Below, piece by piece: positions 1-11,026 of a stretch of 64,000 nucleotides of DNA. The notes beneath the pieces are model-generated. The model was not told the origin of the DNA. It searched no databases and worked only from the letters and a program-made list of their open reading frames with translations. Source of the stretch: Phytophthora hibernalis (lineage: Eukaryota > Oomycota > Peronosporomycetes > Peronosporales > Peronosporaceae); contig JAAKBF010000324.1 of assembly GCA_012656075.1 (NCBI GenBank), positions 1-64,000 of the forward strand, given 5' to 3'. The position numbers and the translations under genes were made by a program. Every line of letters starts with the position of its first letter. Positions within the stretch are counted from its first letter, which is position 1.

Positions 1-53
1 AGGATACGTGGCTTTCACCACGCGACCCGGGTTCGAGTCCCGGTTTGGGAATG
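1..53 (+). pseudogene. tRNA-Glu(UUC), 3' part, array copy 0 (cut by window start, one-base deletion)
   Basis: Only the part from the end of the D arm onward is in the window. One C of the run after the anticodon is missing (positions 17-20), so the 7-nt anticodon loop and 5-bp stem cannot both form. The T arm and 3' acceptor strand are normal. Probably non-functional. Confidence 0.8.
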
Positions 54-381
54 TTGCTTTTCCACTCCTGCCACTGCCTCGCACCGGATGGACGCCGATG
101 CTGGGCATCGCCGTGACAGGACAGTCAGTCACTGCTACGCGGAGGCGCGACGTTGGGCGACCTGTGTGGCGCGTCACAACCTGCCAACGGGGTCGGGAAA
201 AGCGTGGTGGCGAATTGGTGTCCCCAGACGTCGTGGGGCCACGGGCGAGCGCTGAGCGGGCGCGCGCGAGACGATGGCGGGCGCTATGCGGTGTATAGTG
301 GAAATTGCGGTGTGTGAAAGGCAGCATGTGGGGTTGTGTTGCGGCGTCGAGTCCGTTAGTCGAGTCGGTTAGAGAAGGTGC

Positions 382-455
382 TCCCAAATAGTCTAGGCGG
401 TTAGGATACGTGGCTTTCACCCACGCGACCCGGAGTTCGAGTCCCGGTTTGGGAA
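382..455 (+). pseudogene. tRNA-Glu(UUC), array copy 1, with T-arm insertion
   Basis: 74 bp instead of 73. An extra A sits between the T-stem 5' strand and the T loop (around 434), which interrupts the Pol III B box. Anticodon arm and acceptor stem are intact. Likely impaired in transcription and folding. Confidence 0.85.
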
Positions 456-750
456 TGTTGCTTTTCCACTCCTGCCACTGCCTCGCACCGGATGGACGCG
501 CTTTATGCTGGGCATCGCCGTGACAGGACAGTCAGTCACTGCTACGCGGCGGGGCTGACGTTGGGCGACCTGTGTGGCGCGTCACAACCTGCCAACGGGT
601 CGGGAAAAGCGTGGTGGCAGGTGGTGTCCCCAGACGTCGTGGGGCCACGGGCGAGCGCTGAGCGGGCGCGCGAGACGATGGCGGGCGCTATGCGGTGTAG
701 GGTGGTGGCTTGCGGTGTGTGAAAGACGCGTAATGGGGTTGTGTTGCGGC

Positions 751-776
751 GTCGAGTCCGTTAGTCGAGTCGGTTA
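751..776 (+). promoter_or_regulatory. Duplicated 13-bp motif just upstream of the tRNA gene (representative copy)
   Basis: GTCGAGTCCGTTA (751-763) is followed directly by GTCGAGTCGGTTA (764-776), differing at one base. The pair occupies -37 to -12 relative to tRNA copy 2 and recurs upstream of every copy I checked. Its position suits a 5'-flanking element that sets the Pol III start site or TFIIIB position, but no function is shown by the sequence. It may also be an ordinary short duplication. Confidence 0.5.
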
Positions 777-787
777 AGAGAAGGTGC

Positions 788-860
788 TCCCAAATAGTCT
801 AGGCGGTTAGGATACGTGGCTTTCACCCACGCGACCCGGGTTCGAGTCCCGGTTTGGGAA
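788..860 (+). tRNA. tRNA-Glu(UUC), array copy 2 (reference copy)
   Basis: 73 nt, no intron, no encoded CCA. Acceptor TCCCAAA (788-794) pairs with TTTGGGA (853-859), with discriminator A at 860. The D arm has stem GTCT/GGAT and a 9-nt loop. Anticodon stem CGTGG/CCACG closes loop CTTTCAC, giving anticodon TTC (822-824), which reads GAA and, by wobble, GAG. The variable loop is CGAC. T stem CCGGG/CCCGG closes loop TTCGAGT. The B box GGTTCGAGTCC (839-849) matches the eukaryotic consensus exactly and an A-box-like element lies at 795-806. Overall it closely resembles the known eukaryotic cytosolic tRNA-Glu. Next copy starts 404 bp on. Confidence 0.97.
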
Positions 861-866
861 TGTTGC

Positions 867-870
867 TTTT
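867..870 (+). terminator. Pol III T4 terminator (representative copy)
   Basis: TTTT six bases after the discriminator base, followed by CC. The same stretch follows each tRNA copy, so every copy has its own terminator. Confidence 0.8.
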
Positions 871-1191
871 CCACTCCTGCCGCTGCCTCGCACCGGATGG
901 ACGCGCTTTATGCTGGGCATCGCCGTGACAGGACAGTCAGTCACTGCTACGCGGCGGGGCTGACGTTGGGCGACCTGTGTGGCGCGTCACAACCTGCCAA
1001 CAGGGTCAGGAAAAGCGTGGTGGCGAATGGTGTCCCCAGACGTCGTGGGGCCACGGGCGAGCGCTGAGCGGGCGCGCGAGACGATGGCGGGCGCTATGCG
1101 GTGTAGGGTGGTGGCTTGCGGTGTGAAAGACGCGTAATGGGGTTGTGTTGCGGCGTCGAGTCCGTTAGTCGAGTCGGTTAAGAGAAGGTGC

Positions 1192-1264
1192 TCCCAAATA
1201 GTCTAGGCGGTTAGGATACGTGGCTTTCACCCACGCGACCCGGGTTCGAGTCCCGGTTTGGGAA
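1192..1264 (+). tRNA. tRNA-Glu(UUC), array copy 3
   Basis: Reads as copy 2; next copy 406 bp on (one T lost in the spacer). Confidence 0.95.
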
Positions 1265-1597
1265 TGTTGCTTTTCCACTCCTGCCACTGCCTCGCACCGG
1301 ATGGACGCGCTTTATGCTGGGCATCGCCGTGACAGGACAGTCAGTCACTGCTACGCGGCGGGGCTGACGTTGGGCGACCTGTGTGGCGCGTCACAACCTG
1401 CCAACGGGGTCGGGAAAAGCGTGGTGGCGAATGGTGTCCCCAGACGTCGTGGGGCCACGGGCGAGCGCTGAGCGGGCGCGCGAGACGATGGCGGGCGCTA
1501 TGCGGTGTAGGGTGGTGGCTTGCGGTGTGTGAAAGACGCGTAATGGGGTTGTGTTGCGGCGTCGAGTCCGTTAGTCGAGTCGGTTAAGAGAAGGTGC

Positions 1598-1670
1598 TCC
1601 CAAATAGTCTAGGCGGTTAGGATACGTGGCTTTCACCCACGCGACCCGGGTTCGAGTCCCGGTTTGGGAA
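1598..1670 (+). tRNA. tRNA-Glu(UUC), array copy 4
   Basis: Reads as copy 2; unit 407 bp, with an A-for-G change in the spacer near 1812. Confidence 0.95.
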
Positions 1671-2004
1671 TGTTGCTTTTCCACTCCTGCCACTGCCTCG
1701 CACCGGATGGACGCGCTTTATGCTGGGCATCGCCGTGACAGGACAGTCAGTCACTGCTACGCGGCGGGGCTGACGTTGGGCGACCTGTGTGGCGCGTCAC
1801 AACCTGCCAACAGGGTCGGGAAAAGCGTGGTGGCGAATTGGTGTCCCCAGACGTCGTGGGGCCACGGGCGAGCGCTGAGCGGGCGCGCGAGACGATGGCG
1901 GGCGCTATGCGGTGTAGGGTGGTGGCTTGCGGTGTGTGAAAGACGCGTAATGGGGTTGTGTTGCGGCGTCGAGTCCGTTAGTCGAGTCGGTTAAGAGAAG
2001 GTGC

Positions 2005-2077
2005 TCCCAAATAGTCTAGGCGGTTAGGATACGTGGCTTTCACCCACGCGACCCGGGTTCGAGTCCCGGTTTGGGAA
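2005..2077 (+). tRNA. tRNA-Glu(UUC), array copy 5
   Basis: Reads as copy 2; unit 407 bp, with a G-to-A change near 2307 in the spacer. Confidence 0.95.
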
Positions 2078-2411
2078 TGTTGCTTTTCCACTCCTGCCAC
2101 TGCCTCGCACCGGATGGACGCGCTTTATGCTGGGCATCGCCGTGACAGGACAGTCAGTCACTGCTACGCGGCGGGGCTGACGTTGGGCGACCTGTGTGGC
2201 GCGTCACAACCTGCCAACGGGGTCGGGAAAAGCGTGGTGGCGAATTGGTGTCCCCAGACGTCGTGGGGCCACGGGCGAGCGCTGAGCGGGCGCGCGAGAC
2301 GATGGCAGGCGCTATGCGGTGTAGGGTGGTGGCTTGCGGTGTGTGAAAGACGCGTAATGGGGTTGTGTTGCGGCGTCGAGTCCGTTAGTCGAGTCGGTTA
2401 AGAGAAGGTGC

Positions 2412-2484
2412 TCCCAAATAGTCTAGGCGGTTAGGATACGTGGCTTTCACCCACGCGACCCGGGTTCGAGTCCCGGTTTGGGAA
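2412..2484 (+). tRNA. tRNA-Glu(UUC), array copy 6
   Basis: Reads as copy 2; unit 407 bp. Confidence 0.95.
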
Positions 2485-2818
2485 TGTTGCTTTTCCACTC
2501 CTGCCACTGCCTCGCACCGGATGGACGCGCTTTATGCTGGGCATCGCCGTGACAGGACAGTCAGTCACTGCTACGCGGCGGGGCTGACGTTGGGCGACCT
2601 GTGTGGCGCGTCACAACCTGCCAACGGGGTCGGGAAAAGCGTGGTGGCGAATTGGTGTCCCCAGACGTCGTGGGGCCACGGGCGAGCGCTGAGCGGGCGC
2701 GCGAGACGATGGCGGGCGCTATGCGGTGTAGGGTGGTGGCTTGCGGTGTGTGAAAGACGCGTAATGGGGTTGTGTTGCGGCGTCGAGTCCGTTAGTCGAG
2801 TCGGTTAAGAGAAGGTGC

Positions 2819-2891
2819 TCCCAAATAGTCTAGGCGGTTAGGATACGTGGCTTTCACCCACGCGACCCGGGTTCGAGTCCCGGTTTGGGAA
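2819..2891 (+). tRNA. tRNA-Glu(UUC), array copy 7
   Basis: Reads as copy 2; unit 407 bp. Confidence 0.95.
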
Positions 2892-3225
2892 TGTTGCTTT
2901 TCCACTCCTGCCACTGCCTCGCACCGGATGGACGCGCTTTATGCTGGGCATCGCCGTGACAGGACAGTCAGTCACTGCTACGCGGCGGGGCTGACGTTGG
3001 GCGACCTGTGTGGCGCGTCACAACCTGCCAACGGGGTCGGGAAAAGCGTGGTGGCGAATTGGTGTCCCCAGACGTCGTGGGGCCACGGGCGAGCGCTGAG
3101 CGGGCGCGCGAGACGATGGCGGGCGCTATGCGGTGTAGGGTGGTGGCTTGCGGTGTGTGAAAGACGCGTAATGGGGTTGTGTTGCGGCGTCGAGTCCGTT
3201 AGTCGAGTCGGTTAAGAGAAGGTGC

Positions 3226-3296
3226 TCCCAAATAGTCTAGGCGGTTAGGATACGTGGCTTTCACCCACGCGACCCGGGTTCGAGTCGGTTTGGGAA
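3226..3296 (+). pseudogene. tRNA-Glu(UUC), array copy 8, with T-stem deletion
   Basis: 71 bp. Two C residues are missing from the 3' strand of the T stem (around 3285), which damages the B box and the T arm. The spacer is normal, and the next copy is 405 bp on. Confidence 0.88.
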
Positions 3297-3630
3297 TGTT
3301 GCTTTTCCACTCCTGCCACTGCCTCGCACCGGATGGACGCGCTTTATGCTGGGCATCGCCGTGACAGGACAGTCAGTCACTGCTACGCGGCGGGGCTGAC
3401 GTTGGGCGACCTGTGTGGCGCGTCACAACCTGCCAACGGGGTCGGGAAAAGCGTGGTGGCGAATTGGTGTCCCCAGACGTCGTGGGGCCACGGGCGAGCG
3501 CTGAGCGGGCGCGCGAGACGATGGCGGGCGCTATGCGGTGTAGGGTGGTGGCTTGCGGTGTGTGAAAGACGCGTAATGGGGTTGTGTTGCGGCGTCGAGT
3601 CCGTTAGTCGAGTCGGTTAAGAGAAGGTGC

Positions 3631-3703
3631 TCCCAAATAGTCTAGGCGGTTAGGATACGTGGCTTTCACCCACGCGACCCGGGTTCGAGTCCCGGTTTGG
3701 GAA
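3631..3703 (+). tRNA. tRNA-Glu(UUC), array copy 9
   Basis: Reads as copy 2; unit 407 bp. Confidence 0.95.
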
Positions 3704-4037
3704 TGTTGCTTTTCCACTCCTGCCACTGCCTCGCACCGGATGGACGCGCTTTATGCTGGGCATCGCCGTGACAGGACAGTCAGTCACTGCTACGCGGCGG
3801 GGCTGACGTTGGGCGACCTGTGTGGCGCGTCACAACCTGCCAACGGGGTCGGGAAAAGCGTGGTGGCGAATTGGTGTCCCCAGACGTCGTGGGGCCACGG
3901 GCGAGCGCTGAGCGGGCGCGCGAGACGATGGCGGGCGCTATGCGGTGTAGGGTGGTGGCTTGCGGTGTGTGAAAGACGCGTAATGGGGTTGTGTTGCGGC
4001 GTCGAGTCCGTTAGTCGAGTCGGTTAAGAGAAGGTGC

Positions 4038-4110
4038 TCCCAAATAGTCTAGGCGGTTAGGATACGTGGCTTTCACCCACGCGACCCGGGTTCGAGTCCC
4101 GGTTTGGGAA
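4038..4110 (+). tRNA. tRNA-Glu(UUC), array copy 10
   Basis: Reads as copy 2; unit 423 bp because of a 16-bp insertion in the spacer near 4367. Confidence 0.95.
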
Positions 4111-4460
4111 TGTTGCTTTTCCACTCCTGCCACTGCCTCGCACCGGATGGACGCGCTTTATGCTGGGCATCGCCGTGACAGGACAGTCAGTCACTGCTAC
4201 GCGGCGGGGCTGACGTTGGGCGACCTGTGTGGCGCGTCACAACCTGCCAACGGGGTCGGGAAAAGCGTGGTGGCGAATTGGTGTCCCCAGACGTCGTGGG
4301 GCCACGGGCGAGCGCTGAGCGGGCGCGCGAGACGATGGCGGGCGCTATGCGGTGTAGGGTGGTGGCTATGCGGTGTGGTGGCTTGCGGTGTGTGAAAGAC
4401 GCGTAATGGGGTTGTGTTGCGGCGTCGAGTCCGTTAGTCGAGTCGGTTAAGAGAAGGTGC

Positions 4461-4533
4461 TCCCAAATAGTCTAGGCGGTTAGGATACGTGGCTTTCACC
4501 CACGCGACCCGGGTTCGAGTCCCGGTTTGGGAA
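4461..4533 (+). tRNA. tRNA-Glu(UUC), array copy 11
   Basis: Reads as copy 2; unit 407 bp. Confidence 0.95.
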
Positions 4534-4867
4534 TGTTGCTTTTCCACTCCTGCCACTGCCTCGCACCGGATGGACGCGCTTTATGCTGGGCATCGCCGTG
4601 ACAGGACAGTCAGTCACTGCTACGCGGCGGGGCTGACGTTGGGCGACCTGTGTGGCGCGTCACAACCTGCCAACGGGGTCGGGAAAAGCGTGGTGGCGAA
4701 TTGGTGTCCCCAGACGTCGTGGGGCCACGGGCGAGCGCTGAGCGGGCGCGCGAGACGATGGCGGGCGCTATGCGGTGTAGGGTGGTGGCTTGCGGTGTGT
4801 GAAAGACGCGTAATGGGGTTGTGTTGCGGCGTCGAGTCCGTTAGTCGAGTCGGTTAAGAGAAGGTGC

Positions 4868-4940
4868 TCCCAAATAGTCTAGGCGGTTAGGATACGTGGC
4901 TTTCACCCACGCGACCCGGGTTCGAGTCCCGGTTTGGGAA
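4868..4940 (+). tRNA. tRNA-Glu(UUC), array copy 12
   Basis: Reads as copy 2; unit 407 bp. Confidence 0.95.
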
Positions 4941-5274
4941 TGTTGCTTTTCCACTCCTGCCACTGCCTCGCACCGGATGGACGCGCTTTATGCTGGGCAT
5001 CGCCGTGACAGGACAGTCAGTCACTGCTACGCGGCGGGGCTGACGTTGGGCGACCTGTGTGGCGCGTCACAACCTGCCAACGGGGTCGGGAAAAGCGTGG
5101 TGGCGAATTGGTGTCCCCAGACGTCGTGGGGCCACGGGCGAGCGCTGAGCGGGCGCGCGAGACGATGGCGGGCGCTATGCGGTGTAGGGTGGTGGCTTGC
5201 GGTGTGTGAAAGACGCGTAATGGGGTTGTGTTGCGGCGTCGAGTCCGTTAGTCGAGTCGGTTAAGAGAAGGTGC

Positions 5275-5346
5275 TCCCAAATAGTCTAGGCGGTTAGGAT
5301 ACGTGGCTTTCACCCACGCGACCCGGGTTCGAGTCCGGTTTGGGAA
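5275..5346 (+). pseudogene. tRNA-Glu(UUC), array copy 13, with one-base T-stem deletion
   Basis: 72 bp. One C is missing from the 3' strand of the T stem (around 5335), at the same place where copy 8 lost two. The unit is 419 bp with a spacer insertion near 5575. Confidence 0.85.
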
Positions 5347-5693
5347 TGTTGCTTTTCCACTCCTGCCACTGCCTCGCACCGGATGGACGCGCTTTATGCT
5401 GGGCATCGCCGTGACAGGACAGTCAGTCACTGCTACGCGGCGGGGCTGACGTTGGGCGACCTGTGTGGCGCGTCACAACCTGCCAACGGGGTCGGGAAAA
5501 GCGTGGTGGCGAATTGGTGTCCCCAGACGTCGTGGGGCCACGGGCGAGCGCTGAGCGGGCGCGCGAGACGATGGCGGCGCGCTATGGCGGGCGCTATGCG
5601 GTGTAGGGTGGTGGCTTGCGGTGTGTGAAAGACGCGTAATGGGGTTGTGTTGCGGCGTCGAGTCCGTTAGTCGAGTCGGTTAAGAGAAGGTGC

Positions 5694-5766
5694 TCCCAAA
5701 TAGTCTAGGCGGTTAGGATACGTGGCTTTCACCCACGCGACCCGGGTTCGAGTCCCGGTTTGGGAA
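5694..5766 (+). tRNA. tRNA-Glu(UUC), array copy 14
   Basis: Reads as copy 2; unit 436 bp with a spacer duplication near 5968-6020. Confidence 0.95.
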
Positions 5767-6129
5767 TGTTGCTTTTCCACTCCTGCCACTGCCTCGCACC
5801 GGATGGACGCGCTTTATGCTGGGCATCGCCGTGACAGGACAGTCAGTCACTGCTACGCGGCGGGGCTGACGTTGGGCGACCTGTGTGGCGCGTCACAACC
5901 TGCCAACGGGGTCGGGAAAAGCGTGGTGGCGAATTGGTGTCCCCAGACGTCGTGGGGCCACGGGCGAGCGGAGCGGGCGCGCGAGACGATGGCGCGCTGC
6001 AGCGCGGGCGCGCGAGACGATGGCGGGCGCTATGCGGTGTAGGGTGGTGGCTTGCGGTGTGTGAAAGACGCGTAATGGGGTTGTGTTGCGGCGTCGAGTC
6101 CGTTAGTCGAGTCGGTTAAGAGAAGGTGC

Positions 6130-6202
6130 TCCCAAATAGTCTAGGCGGTTAGGATACGTGGCTTTCACCCACGCGACCCGGGTTCGAGTCCCGGTTTGGG
6201 AA
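6130..6202 (+). tRNA. tRNA-Glu(UUC), array copy 15
   Basis: Reads as copy 2; unit 407 bp. Confidence 0.95.
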
Positions 6203-6536
6203 TGTTGCTTTTCCACTCCTGCCACTGCCTCGCACCGGATGGACGCGCTTTATGCTGGGCATCGCCGTGACAGGACAGTCAGTCACTGCTACGCGGCGGG
6301 GCTGACGTTGGGCGACCTGTGTGGCGCGTCACAACCTGCCAACGGGGTCGGGAAAAGCGTGGTGGCGAATTGGTGTCCCCAGACGTCGTGGGGCCACGGG
6401 CGAGCGCTGAGCGGGCGCGCGAGACGATGGCGGGCGCTATGCGGTGTAGGGTGGTGGCTTGCGGTGTGTGAAAGACGCGTAATGGGGTTGTGTTGCGGCG
6501 TCGAGTCCGTTAGTCGAGTCGGTTAAGAGAAGGTGC

Positions 6537-6609
6537 TCCCAAATAGTCTAGGCGGTTAGGATACGTGGCTTTCACCCACGCGACCCGGGTTCGAGTCCCG
6601 GTTTGGGAA
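6537..6609 (+). tRNA. tRNA-Glu(UUC), array copy 16
   Basis: Reads as copy 2; unit 407 bp. Confidence 0.95.
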
Positions 6610-6943
6610 TGTTGCTTTTCCACTCCTGCCACTGCCTCGCACCGGATGGACGCGCTTTATGCTGGGCATCGCCGTGACAGGACAGTCAGTCACTGCTACG
6701 CGGCGGGGCTGACGTTGGGCGACCTGTGTGGCGCGTCACAACCTGCCAACGGGGTCGGGAAAAGCGTGGTGGCGAATTGGTGTCCCCAGACGTCGTGGGG
6801 CCACGGGCGAGCGCTGAGCGGGCGCGCGAGACGATGGCGGGCGCTATGCGGTGTAGGGTGGTGGCTTGCGGTGTGTGAAAGACGCGTAATGGGGTTGTGT
6901 TGCGGCGTCGAGTCCGTTAGTCGAGTCGGTTAAGAGAAGGTGC

Positions 6944-7016
6944 TCCCAAATAGTCTAGGCGGTTAGGATACGTGGCTTTCACCCACGCGACCCGGGTTCG
7001 AGTCCCGGTTTGGGAA
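6944..7016 (+). tRNA. tRNA-Glu(UUC), array copy 17
   Basis: Reads as copy 2; unit 420 bp with rearranged spacer near 7270-7296. Confidence 0.95.
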
Positions 7017-7363
7017 TGTTGCTTTTCCACTCCTGCCACTGCCTCGCACCGGATGGACGCGCTTTATGCTGGGCATCGCCGTGACAGGACAGTCAGTCAC
7101 TGCTACGCGGCGGGGCTGACGTTGGGCGACCTGTGTGGCGCGTCACAACCTGCCAACGGGGTCGGGAAAAGCGTGGTGGCGAATTGGTGTCCCCAGACGT
7201 CGTGGGGCCACGGGCGAGCGCTGAGCGGGCGCGCGAGACGATGGCGGGCGCTATGCGGTGTAGGGTGGTGGCGAGACGATGGCTATGCGGTGTAGTGAAA
7301 GACGCGTAATGGGGTTGTGTTGCGGCGTCGAGTCCGTTAGTCGAGTCGGTTAAGAGAAGGTGC

Positions 7364-7436
7364 TCCCAAATAGTCTAGGCGGTTAGGATACGTGGCTTTC
7401 ACCCACGCGACCCGGGTTCGAGTCCCGGTTTGGGAA
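7364..7436 (+). tRNA. tRNA-Glu(UUC), array copy 18
   Basis: Reads as copy 2; unit 407 bp. Confidence 0.95.
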
Positions 7437-7770
7437 TGTTGCTTTTCCACTCCTGCCACTGCCTCGCACCGGATGGACGCGCTTTATGCTGGGCATCGCC
7501 GTGACAGGACAGTCAGTCACTGCTACGCGGCGGGGCTGACGTTGGGCGACCTGTGTGGCGCGTCACAACCTGCCAACGGGGTCGGGAAAAGCGTGGTGGC
7601 GAATTGGTGTCCCCAGACGTCGTGGGGCCACGGGCGAGCGCTGAGCGGGCGCGCGAGACGATGGCGGGCGCTATGCGGTGTAGGGTGGTGGCTTGCGGTG
7701 TGTGAAAGACGCGTAATGGGGTTGTGTTGCGGCGTCGAGTCCGTTAGTCGAGTCGGTTAAGAGAAGGTGC

Positions 7771-7843
7771 TCCCAAATAGTCTAGGCGGTTAGGATACGT
7801 GGCTTTCACCCACGCGACCCGGGTTCGAGTCCCGGTTTGGGAA
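7771..7843 (+). tRNA. tRNA-Glu(UUC), array copy 19
   Basis: Reads as copy 2; unit 407 bp. Confidence 0.95.
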
Positions 7844-8177
7844 TGTTGCTTTTCCACTCCTGCCACTGCCTCGCACCGGATGGACGCGCTTTATGCTGGG
7901 CATCGCCGTGACAGGACAGTCAGTCACTGCTACGCGGCGGGGCTGACGTTGGGCGACCTGTGTGGCGCGTCACAACCTGCCAACGGGGTCGGGAAAAGCG
8001 TGGTGGCGAATTGGTGTCCCCAGACGTCGTGGGGCCACGGGCGAGCGCTGAGCGGGCGCGCGAGACGATGGCGGGCGCTATGCGGTGTAGGGTGGTGGCT
8101 TGCGGTGTGTGAAAGACGCGTAATGGGGTTGTGTTGCGGCGTCGAGTCCGTTAGTCGAGTCGGTTAAGAGAAGGTGC

Positions 8178-8250
8178 TCCCAAATAGTCTAGGCGGTTAG
8201 GATACGTGGCTTTCACCCACGCGACCCGGGTTCGAGTCCCGGTTTGGGAA
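8178..8250 (+). tRNA. tRNA-Glu(UUC), array copy 20
   Basis: Reads as copy 2; unit 407 bp. Confidence 0.95.
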
Positions 8251-8584
8251 TGTTGCTTTTCCACTCCTGCCACTGCCTCGCACCGGATGGACGCGCTTTA
8301 TGCTGGGCATCGCCGTGACAGGACAGTCAGTCACTGCTACGCGGCGGGGCTGACGTTGGGCGACCTGTGTGGCGCGTCACAACCTGCCAACGGGGTCGGG
8401 AAAAGCGTGGTGGCGAATTGGTGTCCCCAGACGTCGTGGGGCCACGGGCGAGCGCTGAGCGGGCGCGCGAGACGATGGCGGGCGCTATGCGGTGTAGGGT
8501 GGTGGCTTGCGGTGTGTGAAAGACGCGTAATGGGGTTGTGTTGCGGCGTCGAGTCCGTTAGTCGAGTCGGTTAAGAGAAGGTGC

Positions 8585-8657
8585 TCCCAAATAGTCTAGG
8601 CGGTTAGGATACGTGGCTTTCACCCACGCGACCCGGGTTCGAGTCCCGGTTTGGGAA
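8585..8657 (+). tRNA. tRNA-Glu(UUC), array copy 21
   Basis: Reads as copy 2; unit 407 bp. Confidence 0.95.
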
Positions 8658-8991
8658 TGTTGCTTTTCCACTCCTGCCACTGCCTCGCACCGGATGGACG
8701 CGCTTTATGCTGGGCATCGCCGTGACAGGACAGTCAGTCACTGCTACGCGGCGGGGCTGACGTTGGGCGACCTGTGTGGCGCGTCACAACCTGCCAACGG
8801 GGTCGGGAAAAGCGTGGTGGCGAATTGGTGTCCCCAGACGTCGTGGGGCCACGGGCGAGCGCTGAGCGGGCGCGCGAGACGATGGCGGGCGCTATGCGGT
8901 GTAGGGTGGTGGCTTGCGGTGTGTGAAAGACGCGTAATGGGGTTGTGTTGCGGCGTCGAGTCCGTTAGTCGAGTCGGTTAAGAGAAGGTGC

Positions 8992-9064
8992 TCCCAAATA
9001 GTCTAGGCGGTTAGGATACGTGGCTTTCACCCACGCGACCCGGGTTCGAGTCCCGGTTTGGGAA
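8992..9064 (+). tRNA. tRNA-Glu(UUC), array copy 22
   Basis: Reads as copy 2; unit 407 bp. Confidence 0.95.
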
Positions 9065-9398
9065 TGTTGCTTTTCCACTCCTGCCACTGCCTCGCACCGG
9101 ATGGACGCGCTTTATGCTGGGCATCGCCGTGACAGGACAGTCAGTCACTGCTACGCGGCGGGGCTGACGTTGGGCGACCTGTGTGGCGCGTCACAACCTG
9201 CCAACGGGGTCGGGAAAAGCGTGGTGGCGAATTGGTGTCCCCAGACGTCGTGGGGCCACGGGCGAGCGCTGAGCGGGCGCGCGAGACGATGGCGGGCGCT
9301 ATGCGGTGTAGGGTGGTGGCTTGCGGTGTGTGAAAGACGCGTAATGGGGTTGTGTTGCGGCGTCGAGTCCGTTAGTCGAGTCGGTTAAGAGAAGGTGC

Positions 9399-9471
9399 TC
9401 CCAAATAGTCTAGGCGGTTAGGATACGTGGCTTTCACCCACGCGACCCGGGTTCGAGTCCCGGTTTGGGAA
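9399..9471 (+). tRNA. tRNA-Glu(UUC), array copy 23
   Basis: Reads as copy 2; unit 407 bp. Confidence 0.95.
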
Positions 9472-9805
9472 TGTTGCTTTTCCACTCCTGCCACTGCCTC
9501 GCACCGGATGGACGCGCTTTATGCTGGGCATCGCCGTGACAGGACAGTCAGTCACTGCTACGCGGCGGGGCTGACGTTGGGCGACCTGTGTGGCGCGTCA
9601 CAACCTGCCAACGGGGTCGGGAAAAGCGTGGTGGCGAATTGGTGTCCCCAGACGTCGTGGGGCCACGGGCGAGCGCTGAGCGGGCGCGCGAGACGATGGC
9701 GGGCGCTATGCGGTGTAGGGTGGTGGCTTGCGGTGTGTGAAAGACGCGTAATGGGGTTGTGTTGCGGCGTCGAGTCCGTTAGTCGAGTCGGTTAAGAGAA
9801 GGTGC

Positions 9806-9878
9806 TCCCAAATAGTCTAGGCGGTTAGGATACGTGGCTTTCACCCACGCGACCCGGGTTCGAGTCCCGGTTTGGGAA
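9806..9878 (+). tRNA. tRNA-Glu(UUC), array copy 24
   Basis: Reads as copy 2; unit 407 bp. Confidence 0.95.
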
Positions 9879-10212
9879 TGTTGCTTTTCCACTCCTGCCA
9901 CTGCCTCGCACCGGATGGACGCGCTTTATGCTGGGCATCGCCGTGACAGGACAGTCAGTCACTGCTACGCGGCGGGGCTGACGTTGGGCGACCTGTGTGG
10001 CGCGTCACAACCTGCCAACGGGGTCGGGAAAAGCGTGGTGGCGAATTGGTGTCCCCAGACGTCGTGGGGCCACGGGCGAGCGCTGAGCGGGCGCGCGAGA
10101 CGATGGCGGGCGCTATGCGGTGTAGGGTGGTGGCTTGCGGTGTGTGAAAGACGCGTAATGGGGTTGTGTTGCGGCGTCGAGTCCGTTAGTCGAGTCGGTT
10201 AAGAGAAGGTGC

Positions 10213-10285
10213 TCCCAAATAGTCTAGGCGGTTAGGATACGTGGCTTTCACCCACGCGACCCGGGTTCGAGTCCCGGTTTGGGAA
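10213..10285 (+). tRNA. tRNA-Glu(UUC), array copy 25
   Basis: Reads as copy 2; unit 407 bp. Confidence 0.95.
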
Positions 10286-10619
10286 TGTTGCTTTTCCACT
10301 CCTGCCACTGCCTCGCACCGGATGGACGCGCTTTATGCTGGGCATCGCCGTGACAGGACAGTCAGTCACTGCTACGCGGCGGGGCTGACGTTGGGCGACC
10401 TGTGTGGCGCGTCACAACCTGCCAACGGGGTCGGGAAAAGCGTGGTGGCGAATTGGTGTCCCCAGACGTCGTGGGGCCACGGGCGAGCGCTGAGCGGGCG
10501 CGCGAGACGATGGCGGGCGCTATGCGGTGTAGGGTGGTGGCTTGCGGTGTGTGAAAGACGCGTAATGGGGTTGTGTTGCGGCGTCGAGTCCGTTAGTCGA
10601 GTCGGTTAAGAGAAGGTGC

Positions 10620-10692
10620 TCCCAAATAGTCTAGGCGGTTAGGATACGTGGCTTTCACCCACGCGACCCGGGTTCGAGTCCCGGTTTGGGAA
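10620..10692 (+). tRNA. tRNA-Glu(UUC), array copy 26
   Basis: Reads as copy 2; unit 407 bp. Confidence 0.95.
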
Positions 10693-11026
10693 TGTTGCTT
10701 TTCCACTCCTGCCACTGCCTCGCACCGGATGGACGCGCTTTATGCTGGGCATCGCCGTGACAGGACAGTCAGTCACTGCTACGCGGCGGGGCTGACGTTG
10801 GGCGACCTGTGTGGCGCGTCACAACCTGCCAACGGGGTCGGGAAAAGCGTGGTGGCGAATTGGTGTCCCCAGACGTCGTGGGGCCACGGGCGAGCGCTGA
10901 GCGGGCGCGCGAGACGATGGCGGGCGCTATGCGGTGTAGGGTGGTGGCTTGCGGTGTGTGAAAGACGCGTAATGGGGTTGTGTTGCGGCGTCGAGTCCGT
11001 TAGTCGAGTCGGTTAAGAGAAGGTGC

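Noticed and set aside
861..1191. A second RNA gene (5S rRNA, snRNA or another tRNA) in the spacer
   Set aside because: I found no cloverleaf, 5S internal control region or snRNA motif in the spacer. The GTCGAGTC repeats resemble part of a B box but lack the rest of a tRNA.
1626..1994. Repeated 122-codon open frames, one per 407-bp unit on the + strand
   Set aside because: They begin at a GTG inside the tRNA anticodon arm and run through the GC-rich spacer. They persist only because the DNA is identical. No RBS or Kozak context, no known domain, and frames differ in the diverged units.
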